A DNA stretch of 64,000 bases from an uncultured Chelatococcus sp. (GCA_937863995.1 CALMIK010000045.1:80933-144932), one strand, 5' to 3'; numbered from the stretch's first letter, positions 9,416 through 18,958 are shown. Program-made: numbers and translations. Notes: generated from the letters alone by a model not told the origin.

Positions 9416-10066
9416 TCAGCCGGCGAGCAGGGGCTCGATGGCCTTGTCCAGATCCTGGATCGACAGCGCGCCGGGATGGCGCTTGCCGTTGATGAAGAAC
9501 GTCGGCGTGGCGTTGATGCCGAAATCCTTCGCCGCCTTGTCGCGCACCGCGACCACGCCGTCGTAGATCTTGCGGTCCTTGATGGTGGCGTCGAAGTCTT
9601 CCTGGGTGATTCCCGCCTGCCGCACGGTGGCGAGCAGCGCGTCGAGCGGCTTGTCGTCGCCCACCTTGGCCCAGGTCTTGCCGAGCTGCTCGAACAGCAG
9701 GCCGGTGATCGGATAGTAGAATTCGTCGCCCTTGTGGCGCGCCAGCATGAAGCCGAGCAGCGCGAGATCGTCGAGCGGGAACTCGCGCAGGATGAAGCGC
9801 ACCTTGCCCGTGTCGATGTACTTTTCCTTGAAGGCGGGGAAGGTCTCGTTGTGGAACGAGGCGCAGTGGCTGCAGGTGAGCGAGGCGTACTCGATCACCG
9901 TGACCTTGGCGTCCGCCGAGCCGAGCGCGACATCGCCCAGCGGGCCGGGGACGGCCAGCGAGACGACGGACACGTCCTGCGCCGCGGCCGGGCCGGCTCC
10001 CAATCCAAGCAGTCCAGCGGCGGTCCCTGCGGCCATGGCAGTGATCACTTGTCGACGTGTCGTCAT
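9416..10066 (-). CDS. DsbA-family thiol:disulfide interchange protein
   Basis: Thioredoxin-fold protein with active site CSHC at residues 65-68, an alpha-helical insert, and cis-proline loop INATPTFFING near the C-terminus. The N-terminus (TTRRQVITAMAAG) has a twin-arginine-like start and hydrophobic stretch ending AAAQD, so it is exported to the periplasm, possibly by Tat. The start at 10066 is chosen because it begins this signal; an in-frame start 42 bases further up would add a non-signal extension. It is in a likely operon with smc (30-base gap). Related proteins oxidise or isomerise envelope disulfides; the electron partner is unknown. Confidence 0.87.
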   Translation of the reverse strand: MTTRRQVITAMAAGTAAGLLGLGAGPAAAQDVSVVSLAVPGPLGDVALGSADAKVTVIEYASLTCSHCASFHNETFPAFKEKYIDTGKVRFILREFPLDDLALLGFMLARHKGDEFYYPITGLLFEQLGKTWAKVGDDKPLDALLATVRQAGITQEDFDATIKDRKIYDGVVAVRDKAAKDFGINATPTFFINGKRHPGALSIQDLDKAIEPLLAG

Positions 10067-10198
10067 CTCTACTCTTCTCCCGGAAAAAGGCGTGGCGTGC
10101 TCCGCCACCCGCCGCGCAAGGTGGCCCCGCTCGCGACGCGAAGCAAGAGCATGCGCCGGCCAATCACGAACTTATCAGCGGACATCGCAAATGTCGGG

Positions 10199-10246
10199 CG
10201 GCAATAGCGGACGCCGCGAATGCGGCAATGGCGGACGCCGCGAATC
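10199..10246. repeat. Two-copy tandem repeat, 24-bp period
   Basis: The unit cggcaat(a/g)gcggacgccgcg is present twice, at about 10199 and 10223, with one difference, in the gap between murA and the DsbA-like gene. A weaker related stretch precedes it. No function is evident. Confidence 0.7.
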
Positions 10247-10271
10247 AGGCGCGCCGCCATCGCCGGCGCCG

Positions 10272-11564
10272 TCACGAGTGGCTGATGCGCTCGATGCGCG
10301 CGCCGCACTGGCCGAGCTTCATCTCCAGCCCCTCGAAGCCGCGGTCGAGGTGGTAGACACGGTTGACGGTCGTCTCGCCTTCGGCGGCAAGGGCCGCGAT
10401 CACCAGCGACACCGAGGCGCGCAGGTCGGTGGCCATCACCGGCGCGCCGGTCAGCCGCTCCACGCCGTCGACATAGGCGAGATCGCCGTCGAGCCGGATG
10501 CGCGCGCCAAGCCGCGCCAGTTCCTGCACGTGCATGAAGCGATTCTCGAAGATGGTCTCGCGGATGCGCGAGGTGCCCTTCGCCCGGGTCATCAGCGCCA
10601 TGAACTGCGCCTGCAGATCGGTGGGGAAGCCGGGGAACGGCTCCGTGGTGACGTCCACCGCGCTGATGCCGTGGCCGTTGCGGCGCACGCGGATGCCCTC
10701 GTTGGTGGAGGAAATCTCGACGCCTGCCTTCACCAGCGTGTCGAGCGCGTCCTGCAACAGGTCGGGGCGCGCGCCCTCCAGCAGCACGTCGCCGCCGGTC
10801 ATGGCGACGGCCATGGCGTAGGTGCCGGTCTCGATGCGGTCTGGCAGCACGGTGTGCTCGGCGCCGTTGAGGCGCGCCACGCCGTCGATGACGATGCGCG
10901 GCGTGCCGGCCCCGGTAATCCGCGCGCCCATGGCGTTGAGGCAATCGGCGAGATCGACCACCTCGGGCTCGCGCGCGGCGTTCTCGATCACGGTGGTGCC
11001 GTCGGCGAGCACGGCGGCCATCAGCGCCGTGTGCGTGCCGCCCACCGTCACCTTCGGAAACACGATGTCGTTGCCCTTGAGGCCCTTGGGCGCGCGGGCG
11101 ATGGCGTAGCCGCCCTCGATATCGATCTGCGCCCCGAGCCGCTCCAGCGCCATCAGCAGCAGGTCGACCGGGCGTGTGCCGATGGCGCAGCCGCCGGGCA
11201 GCGACACGCGCGCCTCGCCCATGCGCGCCAGCAGCGGCGCGATCACCCAGAAGCTCGCCCGCATCTTCGACACGAGGTCGTAGGGCGCTGTGGTATCGAT
11301 GATGTGGCGGGCGCGCAGCCGCACGCTCTGGCCGGTGACGGCCGTCTGGCCCGGGCGCTTGCCGGCGACGCCGTGATCGACGCCGTGATTGCCGAGGATG
11401 CGCAGCAGCTGCGCCACGTCCGCGAGGCGGGGCACGTTATGCAGCTGCAGGGTCTCGTCGGTCAGGAGGCTTGCGATCATCAGCGGCAGCGCCGCGTTCT
11501 TCGCGCCCGAGATCGGGATGGCGCCGTTCAGCTCCGCACCGCCGACAATCCGAATCCGGTCCAT
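10272..11564 (-). CDS. murA: UDP-N-acetylglucosamine 1-carboxyvinyltransferase
   Basis: Catalyses the first committed step of peptidoglycan synthesis, transfer of enolpyruvate from PEP to UDP-GlcNAc, in the cytoplasm. The EPSP-synthase-like double domain is intact at 430 residues. Lys22 ([10 protein letters not shown]) and catalytic Cys126 in [12 protein letters not shown] are present; the cysteine means the enzyme should be of the fosfomycin-sensitive type. The ATG directly abuts the stop of the small upstream gene, so the two are probably co-translated. Confidence 0.97.
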   Translation of the reverse strand: MDRIRIVGGAELNGAIPISGAKNAALPLMIASLLTDETLQLHNVPRLADVAQLLRILGNHGVDHGVAGKRPGQTAVTGQSVRLRARHIIDTTAPYDLVSKMRASFWVIAPLLARMGEARVSLPGGCAIGTRPVDLLLMALERLGAQIDIEGGYAIARAPKGLKGNDIVFPKVTVGGTHTALMAAVLADGTTVIENAAREPEVVDLADCLNAMGARITGAGTPRIVIDGVARLNGAEHTVLPDRIETGTYAMAVAMTGGDVLLEGARPDLLQDALDTLVKAGVEISSTNEGIRVRRNGHGISAVDVTTEPFPGFPTDLQAQFMALMTRAKGTSRIRETIFENRFMHVQELARLGARIRLDGDLAYVDGVERLTGAPVMATDLRASVSLVIAALAAEGETTVNRVYHLDRGFEGLEMKLGQCGARIERISHS

Positions 11565-11792
11565 TCAGTCGCTTCCCTTCCGTTCGTCCGGCAGCCCCGG
11601 CGCCTCGGCCGGCTGGGTCTGCCATTCATCCTGCACCGCCGCGCCGCGCGGCTCTTGCTTGTCCCCTGCCCCGGCCGGCGCGGGCTCGTCGGCCTCGCGC
11701 ACGCGTTCGCGCGTCTGGCGCTTGCGGCGTTTCAGGTTCTCGCGCAGGGCGGCGGCAAGGCGCGCCTGGCGATCCGTGGCATTTGCATTCAT
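11565..11792 (-). CDS. Small basic protein upstream of murA (75 aa)
   Basis: A 75-residue protein with a highly charged N-terminal helix (ATDRQARLAAALRENLKRRK) and a disordered, acidic and proline-rich tail. Small proteins with this RxxRLAxALRxNLRRRK pattern are common next to murA in alphaproteobacteria; I know no function. The ATG at 11792 is chosen over upstream in-frame starts because it begins exactly at this helix. Its stop abuts the murA start. Confidence 0.75.
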   Translation of the reverse strand: MNANATDRQARLAAALRENLKRRKRQTRERVREADEPAPAGAGDKQEPRGAAVQDEWQTQPAEAPGLPDERKGSD

Positions 11793-12181
11793 GACTTGTC
11801 CGGCCACATGGCCATATTCGCCGCGCCACAGGGCCGGATGGCCCGGGTCCGCGGAAGGATCAGCGTTAACCACCGCCGCCCCCGCGCGCAACAGAATAAT
11901 GCGGCGCAGCAAACAGCCTGCTCCGGACAGCCGGTTCATGGCCGCCCGCCGCGCCCCTGCGGCGAGACGACCACTTGCATGGATCAACGTGGCGTGTGAA
12001 GTCTTGATTTATCGTTGATTGGAACGATACTGATTTATCAATAAGGCGCGACAGTCCTGTTTTTCCGGACGGTTTCGCCGGGATGAAACCCCAAACGCCC
12101 TCTGGAAAGCCGCAGCCGCTGGCCTGCCTCGATCGCTTTTTCCGCCTTCGACCGCCATGCCGCTGACGTGATGGACAGCCG
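11793..12181. other. Intergenic region upstream of hemA
   Basis: This 389-base gap separates the divergent murA-side genes from hemA. Apart from the dyad and direct repeats at 12004-12039, no gene or clear structure was found. Confidence 0.6.
12004..12039 (+). promoter_or_regulatory. Inverted repeat flanked by direct repeats upstream of hemA
   Basis: A perfect dyad atcgtt-N6-aacgat (12011-12028) is bracketed by two copies of tgatttatc (12005-12013 and 12031-12039), about 150 bases before the hemA start. The arrangement resembles an operator, but it does not match the FNR/FixK consensus closely, so the regulator is unknown. Confidence 0.5.
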
Positions 12182-13408
12182 ATGGATTACGATGATTACT
12201 TCGACGCCGCCCTCGATACACTGCATCAGGAGCGGCGCTACCGTGTCTTCGTCACGCTGGAGAAGGATGCGGCGCGTTTTCCCTACGCCGTCCGCCGCAC
12301 GGAGAACGGCACCTCGGACGTCGTGGTCTGGTGCTCGAACGACTATCTGGGCATGAGCATGCATCCGGGCACCGTCGACGCCATGGTCGACACCGCCCGC
12401 CGCATGGGCGTGGGAGCGGGCGGCACGCGCAACATCTCCGGCACCAGCGGCCCCATCGTCTCGCTGGAGCGGGCGCTCGCCGATCTGCATAAAAAGCAGT
12501 CCGCGCTGGTGTTCACCTCCGGATACGTCTCCAACGAAACCGGCATCGCCACCATCGCCCGCCTCCTGCCCGACTGCCTGCTGCTGTCCGACGAGTGGAA
12601 CCACAATTCCATGATTCAGGGCGTGCGCCGCTCGGGGGCCGAGAAGGTGGTGTTCCGCCACAACGATCTCGACCATCTCGAAGACCTGCTCAAGGCGGCC
12701 GGGCGCGAACGCCCCAAGATGATCGTGTTCGAGAGCGTGTATTCGATGGATGGCGACGTGTCGCCGATTCACGCCATCTGCGACCTCGCCGAGCGCTACA
12801 ACGCCCTCACCTACATCGACGAGGTGCACGCGGTCGGTCTCTACGGCGCGCACGGCGCGGGCTATGCCGAGGAGGTCGGCGCGCAGGACCGGCTCGACGT
12901 CGTCGAGGCGACGCTCGCCAAGGGATACGGCTGCATCGGCGGCTATCTGGCGGCGAAGACGTCGATCATCGACGCCGTGCGCTCGCACGCCCACGGTTTC
13001 ATCTTCACCACGGCGCTGCCGCCGGCGGTGGCGGCCTCCGCGCTCGCCTCCGTGCAGCACCTGTCGACGAGCGATGCCGAGCGCGCCGCCCATCGCCGGC
13101 AGGTACAGCGCGCCAAGGAGGTGCTCACCAAGGCCGGGCTGCCGGTGCGCGCCAACCCGACTCACATCGTCCCCGTCATGATCGGCGATCCGGAGCGCAC
13201 CAAGCTCGCCAGCGATCTGCTGCTCGACGAGCACGGCATCTACGTCCAGCCCATCAACTACCCCACCGTGCCGCGCGGCACGGAGCGGCTGCGCATCACG
13301 CCGACCCCTTTCCACACCGACGCGCTCATCGACGAACTCGCGGATGCGCTCGTGGCCGTGTGGCGCAAGCTCGACCTGCCGCTGCACGCCGCGCAGGCCG
13401 CCGCCTGA
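12182..13408 (+). CDS. hemA: 5-aminolevulinate synthase
   Basis: PLP enzyme that condenses glycine with succinyl-CoA to 5-aminolevulinate, the C4 entry to heme in alphaproteobacteria. The alpha-oxoamine synthase fold is complete at 408 residues: CSNDYLGM at 51-58, the [12 protein letters not shown] glycine loop at 78-89, YIDEVHAVG, and PLP lysine Lys247 in ATLAKGYGC. It starts [11 protein letters not shown] as usual for the family. The coding end runs into a 22-bp repeat array whose first copy supplies the stop codon. Confidence 0.97.
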   Translation: MDYDDYFDAALDTLHQERRYRVFVTLEKDAARFPYAVRRTENGTSDVVVWCSNDYLGMSMHPGTVDAMVDTARRMGVGAGGTRNISGTSGPIVSLERALADLHKKQSALVFTSGYVSNETGIATIARLLPDCLLLSDEWNHNSMIQGVRRSGAEKVVFRHNDLDHLEDLLKAAGRERPKMIVFESVYSMDGDVSPIHAICDLAERYNALTYIDEVHAVGLYGAHGAGYAEEVGAQDRLDVVEATLAKGYGCIGGYLAAKTSIIDAVRSHAHGFIFTTALPPAVAASALASVQHLSTSDAERAAHRRQVQRAKEVLTKAGLPVRANPTHIVPVMIGDPERTKLASDLLLDEHGIYVQPINYPTVPRGTERLRITPTPFHTDALIDELADALVAVWRKLDLPLHAAQAAA

Positions 13409-13462
13409 GGCGAAAAAAGCCGCCGCCTAGGGCGAAAAAAGCCGCCGCCTGGGGCGAAAGAA
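13397..13462 (+). repeat. Three tandem 22-bp repeats spanning the hemA stop codon
   Basis: Copies start at 13397, 13419 and 13441. Each begins gccgccgcct and continues with a g/a variable position then gggcgaaa-like sequence. The triplet after GCC GCC GCC is TGA (the hemA stop), TAG and TGG in successive copies. Differences are confined to a few bases, suggesting recent slippage duplication. Confidence 0.9.
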
Positions 13463-13664
13463 AATGGCGACGGGTGAACGTGGGGAAAAAGCACGCGTCT
13501 CACCCGTTATCCACCGCGCCGGGGCTTGACGGGCAGCCGGCACCTGCTTAAGGGTGTGCGCGTGGTTGAGGTCCACCCGCTGCTTCGCGAGCGGAGAGGA
13601 CCTCGCAGGCTTTGCCGGCTCATTGCGCTGCCGGCAGATTAGCCCGCTCAACCGCCGCCCGGAT

Positions 13665-13739
<75 letters not shown>

Positions 13740-13772
13740 TTAATCTCAATAACTTAAGTTGAAAGCAAGAAA

Positions 13773-13798
13773 CTGTCCGGACAGAAATGCGGACAGTA
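13773..13798. promoter_or_regulatory. Inverted repeat of ctgtcc/ggacag between tRNA-Thr and a membrane-protein gene
   Basis: The 12-bp palindrome ctgtccggacag is followed after six bases by another ggacagt, giving an outer actgtcc...ggacagt dyad. It lies in the convergent gap between the tRNA and the gene ending at 13833. It may serve as a terminator hairpin or be a recombination remnant; no evidence decides. Confidence 0.4.
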
Positions 13799-13832
13799 AC
13801 TTCAATCTCAGCCAAATCGTCGGCTGCGCGCG

Positions 13833-15287
13833 TCACTGCCCGCAGTGCGAGCCGGCGCGCCACGGCAGATAGATTTTCCAGAAATCAACGGCCCTGTTGG
13901 GCGGATTGACCGCTATCAGCCCTCGCGGATCGATGGCCTCGATGAGCGCCGCCTCGTTCATGGTGGATGAGGACGTCGTGCAGGCAACGGTTGCCGCGCG
14001 CTCCCACGCCGCGTGGACCTGCCGCATGTCGCGCGCCTTGCCGGCGTTGTAGACGGACACCAGCGAAGCCATGATTCCGAAAGTCACGCTCGCAACGGCA
14101 AGCACGCGCTGGCGCGGCCACCTCTCTGCGGCTGCCCGGCACACGACGGCGACTGCGGCCATTATCGCGACCGTCACCATCAAATACGATATGCGGCTGT
14201 CGATATACGCGCACGCGCCCCTGTCCACGCAGGCTTCCTGATACTTGACGCTCACCGCGACCGGCAGCGTCACGAGCACGGCGAGCGCAAGCGCGGCGGC
14301 AACTGTGGCGACCGGCGCGGCGATCCGCAGCACCGGCCCCGCGGTTGCATAGAGAAGCGCGGCGGTCGCGGCGCCGATAGCGACAGCCGCGACGATCTCC
14401 GTGACGGAAGCCGAAGACAACCCGCCACCGAGCCGCGAAAAGGCCGTGCCGTCGCGGATGTGGCCAAGAATCGTGACGAGGATGCGGACCGGCTCGCCCA
14501 GCCCTCCGGCGGAGTTGCCGTCATAGCTGCCGGGAAAAGCCGCCCGGAAGGCGATGTAGGGGACAAGCACGCTTAAAACCGCCAGCGCGTCCCCGACGAG
14601 ATAGCGCCATGGGCAAGCGGCGCGAATCACCTTGCCCGGCGCACTATCGCCGTCCTCGCGCGCCCATTGCAGCCGCGCCAGGTATTCCGCCGCCAGCAAC
14701 GCCAGTCCGAACGCGACGGCGAACTCGCTGACGAACATGCCGAGCCCGAAAGCCGCCTGTGCCGCCAGCATCCGCAAAGGCGCCCTGGCCGGCCGTCGCC
14801 GCAGGCGCAAGACAGCGAGCCGCGCGACGAGCATGACGATGAAGGGAACGGTGTTCTGCAAAGGGTAGGCATTCGGCGGCATGAACGCGAACGCGAGCGG
14901 ATGCAGCGTCACCAGCAGCAGGAACAGGAATGGCTGGACATCGCGCCGCAACAGCCGCGCCACGAAAACGGCGAACAGCAGCATCTGCAACGCATACGCA
15001 GCCAGAATAGCCACCCGCCAGAACGGATCGCCGGCCAAAAGCGCGCCAAGCACGTTGAGCGGCACCATGAGCAACTGCCCGATGCGCCCCTGATCCATGG
15101 CGACGTGCAGCGCGTTGTTGCGCACCGTCTCCCAGCCCTCGATCGCGAGCGTGAGGAACCAGATGTCGTCGCCGGAAAGCCGATAGCCGAAATAATACGG
15201 CTGCAACGCCGCACAGGCGACAGCGGCCGTCGCCAGCGCCACGAGCCACCGGGGCAGCGTTCGCCGCGAGGCAGTTTCCCCACTCAT
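13833..15287 (-). CDS. Polytopic membrane protein, possible GT-C-like transferase
   Basis: A 484-residue protein with about ten hydrophobic helices. An early periplasmic-loop motif FGYRLSGDDIWF contains two adjacent acidic residues, and the C-terminal about 60 residues after the last helix are soluble. This layout resembles lipid-linked-sugar (GT-C) transferases such as GtrII-like proteins, but no family signature is certain, so the call is tentative. The ATG at 15287 was chosen because the frame upstream covers the terminator of the neighbouring gene. It is monocistronic, next to tRNA-Thr. Confidence 0.55.
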   Translation of the reverse strand: MSGETASRRTLPRWLVALATAAVACAALQPYYFGYRLSGDDIWFLTLAIEGWETVRNNALHVAMDQGRIGQLLMVPLNVLGALLAGDPFWRVAILAAYALQMLLFAVFVARLLRRDVQPFLFLLLVTLHPLAFAFMPPNAYPLQNTVPFIVMLVARLAVLRLRRRPARAPLRMLAAQAAFGLGMFVSEFAVAFGLALLAAEYLARLQWAREDGDSAPGKVIRAACPWRYLVGDALAVLSVLVPYIAFRAAFPGSYDGNSAGGLGEPVRILVTILGHIRDGTAFSRLGGGLSSASVTEIVAAVAIGAATAALLYATAGPVLRIAAPVATVAAALALAVLVTLPVAVSVKYQEACVDRGACAYIDSRISYLMVTVAIMAAVAVVCRAAAERWPRQRVLAVASVTFGIMASLVSVYNAGKARDMRQVHAAWERAATVACTTSSSTMNEAALIEAIDPRGLIAVNPPNRAVDFWKIYLPWRAGSHCGQ

Positions 15288-15374
15288 GACGTCGGTGCGT
15301 GCCACGGCTTCGTGCTCCGGATGGTGTTCACCGATCAATACGGGATTGCCGCCGGCGGGAAAAGCCGCCCAGAA

Positions 15375-15396
15375 AAAAGGCGCCCTCACGGGCGCC
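15375..15396 (-). terminator. Rho-independent terminator of the DEAD-box helicase gene
   Basis: Stem ggcgccc/gggcgcc (15379-15385 with 15390-15396, loop tcac) is followed by six T residues on the minus strand, about 45 bases after the helicase stop. Confidence 0.85.
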
Positions 15397-15442
15397 CTTT
15401 CATGCTTCAACAATGGACCGGATAACCCGGTCCGAAAGCGTC

Positions 15443-16783
15443 TCAACCACGAGCGTGGCGGCCGGAGCCGTTGCCCGAACCGTTGCCGGCCCGTGCCCGG
15501 CCCTGATCAGCGCCGGCGAAACGCTGCCGTCCGCGACCGGGCGCATCCGTGCGTCCGGCGGGCTTGCCAGCGCCGGGCTTGCCGCCCCTCGCACCCGGCT
15601 TGCCGCCGGCAGGGCGTGCCGCCGGGCGGGTCTGCGCTTCCGCGGCCGCGCTGCCGGGCAGCCTGCGGTCCTCGCTCGGGATGCTCTGGCGCGTCAGCCT
15701 TTCGATGTCGCGCAGGTAAGCGCGCTCCTCGGCGTCGCAGAACGAGATCGCCGAACCGTCCGCCCCCGCGCGCGCCGTGCGGCCGATGCGGTGAACGTAG
15801 GATTCCGGGATGTTCGGCAGGTCGAAGTTCACGACGTGGGTCACGCCGTCGACGTCGATGCCGCGCGCGGCGATGTCGGTCGCGACGAGGATCTTGCGCC
15901 GGCCGGCGCGAAAATCGGCGAGCGCCCGCTCACGCTGGCCCTGGCTCTTGTTGCCGTGGATGGCGGCGGCGGGGATGTTCGCCTCCTCCAGATGGCGCAC
16001 GATACGGTCCGCGCCGTGCTTGGTGCGGCTGAACACGAGCGTGCGGCCCATGGCGTCGTCGCGCAGGATCTCCACGAGCAGGCCGCGCTTGCGCGCCGTC
16101 TCGATGAACAGCACCTGCTGGTTGATGCGCTCGGCCGTGGTGGCCACCGGCGTCACGGACACCTCGACCGGGTTGCGCAGCAGTTCGCCGGCAAGCTGGC
16201 CGATCTCCTTCGGCATGGTGGCCGAGAAGAACAGGTTCTGGCGCACCTTCGGCAGGCGCGGCACGACGCGGCGGATGGCATGGATGAAGCCCATGTCGAG
16301 CATCTGGTCCGCCTCGTCGAGCACGAAGACCTCGACGTGCTCGAGCGACAGCGCGCGCCCGTCGAGATGGTCGAGCAGGCGGCCGGGGGTCGCCACGAGA
16401 ATGTCGACGCCGCGCGCCAGTTCCTGCGCCTGCGGACGGGCGGAAACACCGCCGAACACCACGGCGACGCGCAGCCGCAGATTGCGGCCGTAGCTGCGGA
16501 AGCTCTCGGCGATCTGGCTCGCGAGCTCACGGGTGGGGCTCAGCACCAGCGCCCGGCAGCCATGGCGCGGGGCGGGCTTGTTGTCGCGCGACAGGCGGTC
16601 GATAATCGGCAGCGCGAAGGCCGCCGTCTTGCCGGTGCCCGTCTGAGCGATGCCGAGCAGATCCCTGCCCTGAAGAAGATGGGGGATGGCCTGTCCCTGA
16701 ATCGGGGTCGGCTTTTCGTATCCTTCGGCCGCCAGCGCCGACAGGATCGGAGCGGCAAGGCCAAGGTCGGTGAATGAAGTCAA
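15443..16783 (-). CDS. rhlE: DEAD-box ATP-dependent RNA helicase, RhlE-like
   Basis: Two RecA domains with all helicase motifs: GlnQ-type TPIQGQAIP, motif I AQTGTGKT (46-53), PTREL, motif II DEAD (156-159), SAT (187-189), and motif [10 protein letters not shown] (331-338). The last about 70 residues are a glycine/arginine-rich disordered tail that probably binds RNA. The TTG at 16783 is preferred because it gives the MTSFxDLGL start normal for RhlE proteins; a TTG 30 bases upstream is also possible. Such helicases act in ribosome assembly and RNA decay. The leader contains hairpins described separately. Confidence 0.9.
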   Translation of the reverse strand: MTSFTDLGLAAPILSALAAEGYEKPTPIQGQAIPHLLQGRDLLGIAQTGTGKTAAFALPIIDRLSRDNKPAPRHGCRALVLSPTRELASQIAESFRSYGRNLRLRVAVVFGGVSARPQAQELARGVDILVATPGRLLDHLDGRALSLEHVEVFVLDEADQMLDMGFIHAIRRVVPRLPKVRQNLFFSATMPKEIGQLAGELLRNPVEVSVTPVATTAERINQQVLFIETARKRGLLVEILRDDAMGRTLVFSRTKHGADRIVRHLEEANIPAAAIHGNKSQGQRERALADFRAGRRKILVATDIAARGIDVDGVTHVVNFDLPNIPESYVHRIGRTARAGADGSAISFCDAEERAYLRDIERLTRQSIPSEDRRLPGSAAAEAQTRPAARPAGGKPGARGGKPGAGKPAGRTDAPGRGRQRFAGADQGRARAGNGSGNGSGRHARG

Positions 16784-16813
16784 AATCAGATCTTTCGCAT
16801 AAAGCGCCGCCAA

Positions 16814-16831
16814 CGCCCGTGAAGACGGGCG
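16814..16831 (-). promoter_or_regulatory. Hairpin just upstream of the helicase start codon
   Basis: Arms cgcccgt and acgggcg (loop gaag) pair perfectly, 30 bases ahead of the TTG start on the minus strand, near where ribosomes would load. It may tune translation; the role is inferred. Confidence 0.45.
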
Positions 16832-16940
16832 CTGCGATCGCGGGGTGGTGGAAGCCCCGCGTGATCCGGGCTATTCCTGAAAGTACCGTGTCCGGCAGGA
16901 CGATCCGTCGTGGACCGCTCACGCGACCTGAACACCAAAA

Positions 16941-16957
16941 GGCGCCCGAACGGGCGC
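16941..16957 (-). promoter_or_regulatory. Terminator-like hairpin in the helicase leader
   Basis: Stem gcgcccg/cgggcgc (16942-16948 with 16951-16957) is followed by cctttt on the minus strand, about 160 bases upstream of the helicase start. It resembles the terminator at the gene's 3' end and could act as an attenuator. The rest of the 16784-17184 gap shows no gene. Confidence 0.5.
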
Positions 16958-17173
16958 ATGGAGTTTCATATGGGCCGTTACGGCGGCCAAGTCAAGCCGG
17001 ATCGACGCCGGCACGCCCCTCGGAGGCATGATGCGGGGCATCGAAACAAGCAATAACAACTTGCCGCAACTCATAATTGAACCCTGCTGCTATGCAACAT
17101 GATCGGTTGGGCGTACACTTTCGATCAGCATTTACATCTCATGCCGATTACAATTCGCCCGACATGAACACAC

Positions 17174-17179
17174 AGGAGG
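17174..17179 (+). promoter_or_regulatory. Ribosome binding site deciding the HdeD-like start
   Basis: A full aggagg lies six bases before the ATG at 17185. This favours that start over ATGs at 17164 and further upstream. Confidence 0.8.
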
Positions 17180-17184
17180 CAGCC

Positions 17185-17787
17185 ATGCCGACATCGATTG
17201 AACAGACCCCGCCGACACGCGGCCGAGAAGCCATCAACACGCTGGCGGAAGACGTGCGTTCCAAGTGGATATGGTTCCTTTTGCTCGGCGCCCTGCTGAT
17301 CATTCTCGGCGGCATCGCGCTCGGCAACCTGCTGGTGGCAACCATCGCGACCGTCTACTACATCGGCGCGCTCATCCTCGTCGCCGGCGTGGTGCAGATC
17401 GTGCATGCGTTCCAGGTTAAGGAATGGGGCAACTTCTTCATCTGGTTGCTCAGCGGCGTGTTCTACGCCATCGCCGGCTTCCTCGCCTTCTACAACCCGG
17501 TGCTGACCTCGGTGGCGCTGACGCTGGTGCTCGCGATATCGCTCATCGTGTCCGGCATCCTGCGCATCTGGACCGGCATCGCGGCGCGCCCGCGCGCGGG
17601 CTGGGGCTGGCTGGTGGCCGCCGGCGTGCTGGCACTCGTCGTCGGGCTCATCATCGCCGCGCGCTGGCCGGCGGACACGGTCTATCTCATCGGGCTCATT
17701 CTCGCGGTCGAGCTGATCTTCGAGGGCTGGTCCTTCATCGCGGTGGCGCTGGCGCTGCGTTCGCGCCGGGGCCAGCCGCTGGTCTGA
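17185..17787 (+). CDS. HdeD family acid-resistance-like membrane protein (DUF308)
   Basis: A 200-residue inner-membrane protein with six regularly spaced hydrophobic helices, in three repeats of about 55 residues (GALLIILGGIALGN, WLLSGVFYAIAGFLAF, LVAAGVLALVVGLII), the DUF308 pattern. HdeD in E. coli contributes to acid resistance at high density; whether this protein does so is unknown. A strong ribosome site supports the start. It is divergent from the helicase gene and convergent with the ABC importer operon, 4 bases away. Confidence 0.88.
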   Translation: MPTSIEQTPPTRGREAINTLAEDVRSKWIWFLLLGALLIILGGIALGNLLVATIATVYYIGALILVAGVVQIVHAFQVKEWGNFFIWLLSGVFYAIAGFLAFYNPVLTSVALTLVLAISLIVSGILRIWTGIAARPRAGWGWLVAAGVLALVVGLIIAARWPADTVYLIGLILAVELIFEGWSFIAVALALRSRRGQPLV

Positions 17788-17791
17788 CGCA

Positions 17792-18955
17792 TCACTGATG
17801 ATACGGGTCGGCGGCGTCTCTCAGGCCGTCGCCGACGAAGTTGAACGCCAGCACGACGAGCACCACGGGCACGATCGGCCACAGCAGCCACGGCTGGATG
17901 TTGACGGCGGCGAGGTTCTGCGCCTCGTTCAGCAGCACGCCCCAGCTGGTGACGGGCGGACGCAAACCAAGCCCCAGGAACGACAGCGCCGTCTCGCCCA
18001 GAATCATCGCCGGTATCGACAGCGTAGCCGACGCGATCAGGTGGCTCATGAAATTGGGAATGAGGTGGCGCGCGATGATGCGCGTACGCGACGCGCCCAT
18101 CAGTTCCGCCGCCTTGACGAAATCCTCCTCGCGCAGCGCCAGAAGCTTGGAGCGCACCGCCCGCGCCAGTCCCGGCCAATCGAGCAGGCCAAGGATGATG
18201 GTGATGCCGAAGAACACCGCCACCGGCGACCAGTTCGCCGGCAGGGCCGCGGACAGCGCGAGCCATAGCGGCAGCTCGGGCAGCGAGCGCAGAATCTCGA
18301 TCACCCGCTGGATGGCGCTGTCGACCCAGCCGCCGAGATAGCCCGCCACGCCGCCGAAAAAGAGCCCGAGCGCGAACGACACCGCGATGCCGACCAGGCC
18401 CACCGTCAGCGATATGCGCGCGCCGTAGACGATGCGTGACAGCAGGTCCCGCCCCAGCCTGTCGGTGCCGAGCAGGAAGAAGGTGCCGCCCTCCGGCGGA
18501 CACACGAGGCGCAGGCGCGCTTCCCACATGCCCCAGAACAGGTAGGGCGAGCCCTCGCACAGGAAGCGCAGGCGCTGGGGCGCCGTGCGGTCCACCACGT
18601 AATCGCGGGTGAAGGTCTCGCGGTTGAAGGTGAAGCTGTAGGGATAGACGAACGGCCCGACGAAAGCGCCGTCATGAAAGAGGCGCACCGGCTGCGGCGG
18701 CGCATAGAGGAAATCGCCATGGCGCTCGGATTGTCCATAGGGCGCGATCACCTCGACCACCGGCACCATGGCGTAAAACAGCATCAGCACGAACAGCGAT
18801 GCCACCGCCAGCCGGTTGCGGCGGAACTTGCGCCAGATGAGCGTCATGGACGAGGCGCGAAACAGCCGCTCGTCGGCATGGCGGCCGGGATCTCCGGTGC
18901 CCGGATCGAAGGGCGCGGGATCGACGTAATGCGGGGGGGCCGGTGCCTTGCTCAC
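17792..18955 (-). CDS. ABC transporter permease, peptide type (DppC/YejE-like)
   Basis: Inner-membrane subunit of a peptide/nickel/opine-type importer. One N-terminal helix is followed by a long periplasmic stretch of about 110 residues (longer than in DppC and like the YejE subgroup), then five helices in the BPD_transp_1 domain with the ATPase-docking loop EEDFVKAAELMGASRTRII. It is the last gene of the operon ATPase-binding protein-permease-permease and starts 3 bases after the partner permease stops. Confidence 0.92.
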   Translation of the reverse strand: MSKAPAPPHYVDPAPFDPGTGDPGRHADERLFRASSMTLIWRKFRRNRLAVASLFVLMLFYAMVPVVEVIAPYGQSERHGDFLYAPPQPVRLFHDGAFVGPFVYPYSFTFNRETFTRDYVVDRTAPQRLRFLCEGSPYLFWGMWEARLRLVCPPEGGTFFLLGTDRLGRDLLSRIVYGARISLTVGLVGIAVSFALGLFFGGVAGYLGGWVDSAIQRVIEILRSLPELPLWLALSAALPANWSPVAVFFGITIILGLLDWPGLARAVRSKLLALREEDFVKAAELMGASRTRIIARHLIPNFMSHLIASATLSIPAMILGETALSFLGLGLRPPVTSWGVLLNEAQNLAAVNIQPWLLWPIVPVVLVVLAFNFVGDGLRDAADPYHQ

Positions 18956-18958
18956 GGT

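Noticed and set aside
7334..10207. A 957-codon open frame on the plus strand opposite smc and the DsbA-like gene
   Set aside because: It mirrors true coding sequence in GC-rich DNA; composition is arginine/glycine-rich with no domain, and it runs antisense to two well-supported genes.
9732..11999. A 755-codon plus-strand frame opposite murA
   Set aside because: Same kind of antisense shadow; murA is complete with catalytic residues on the other strand.
12004..12039. FNR/FixK box upstream of hemA
   Set aside because: The ttgat-N4-atcaa consensus is not matched; half-sites have wrong spacing. Kept only as an unassigned dyad.
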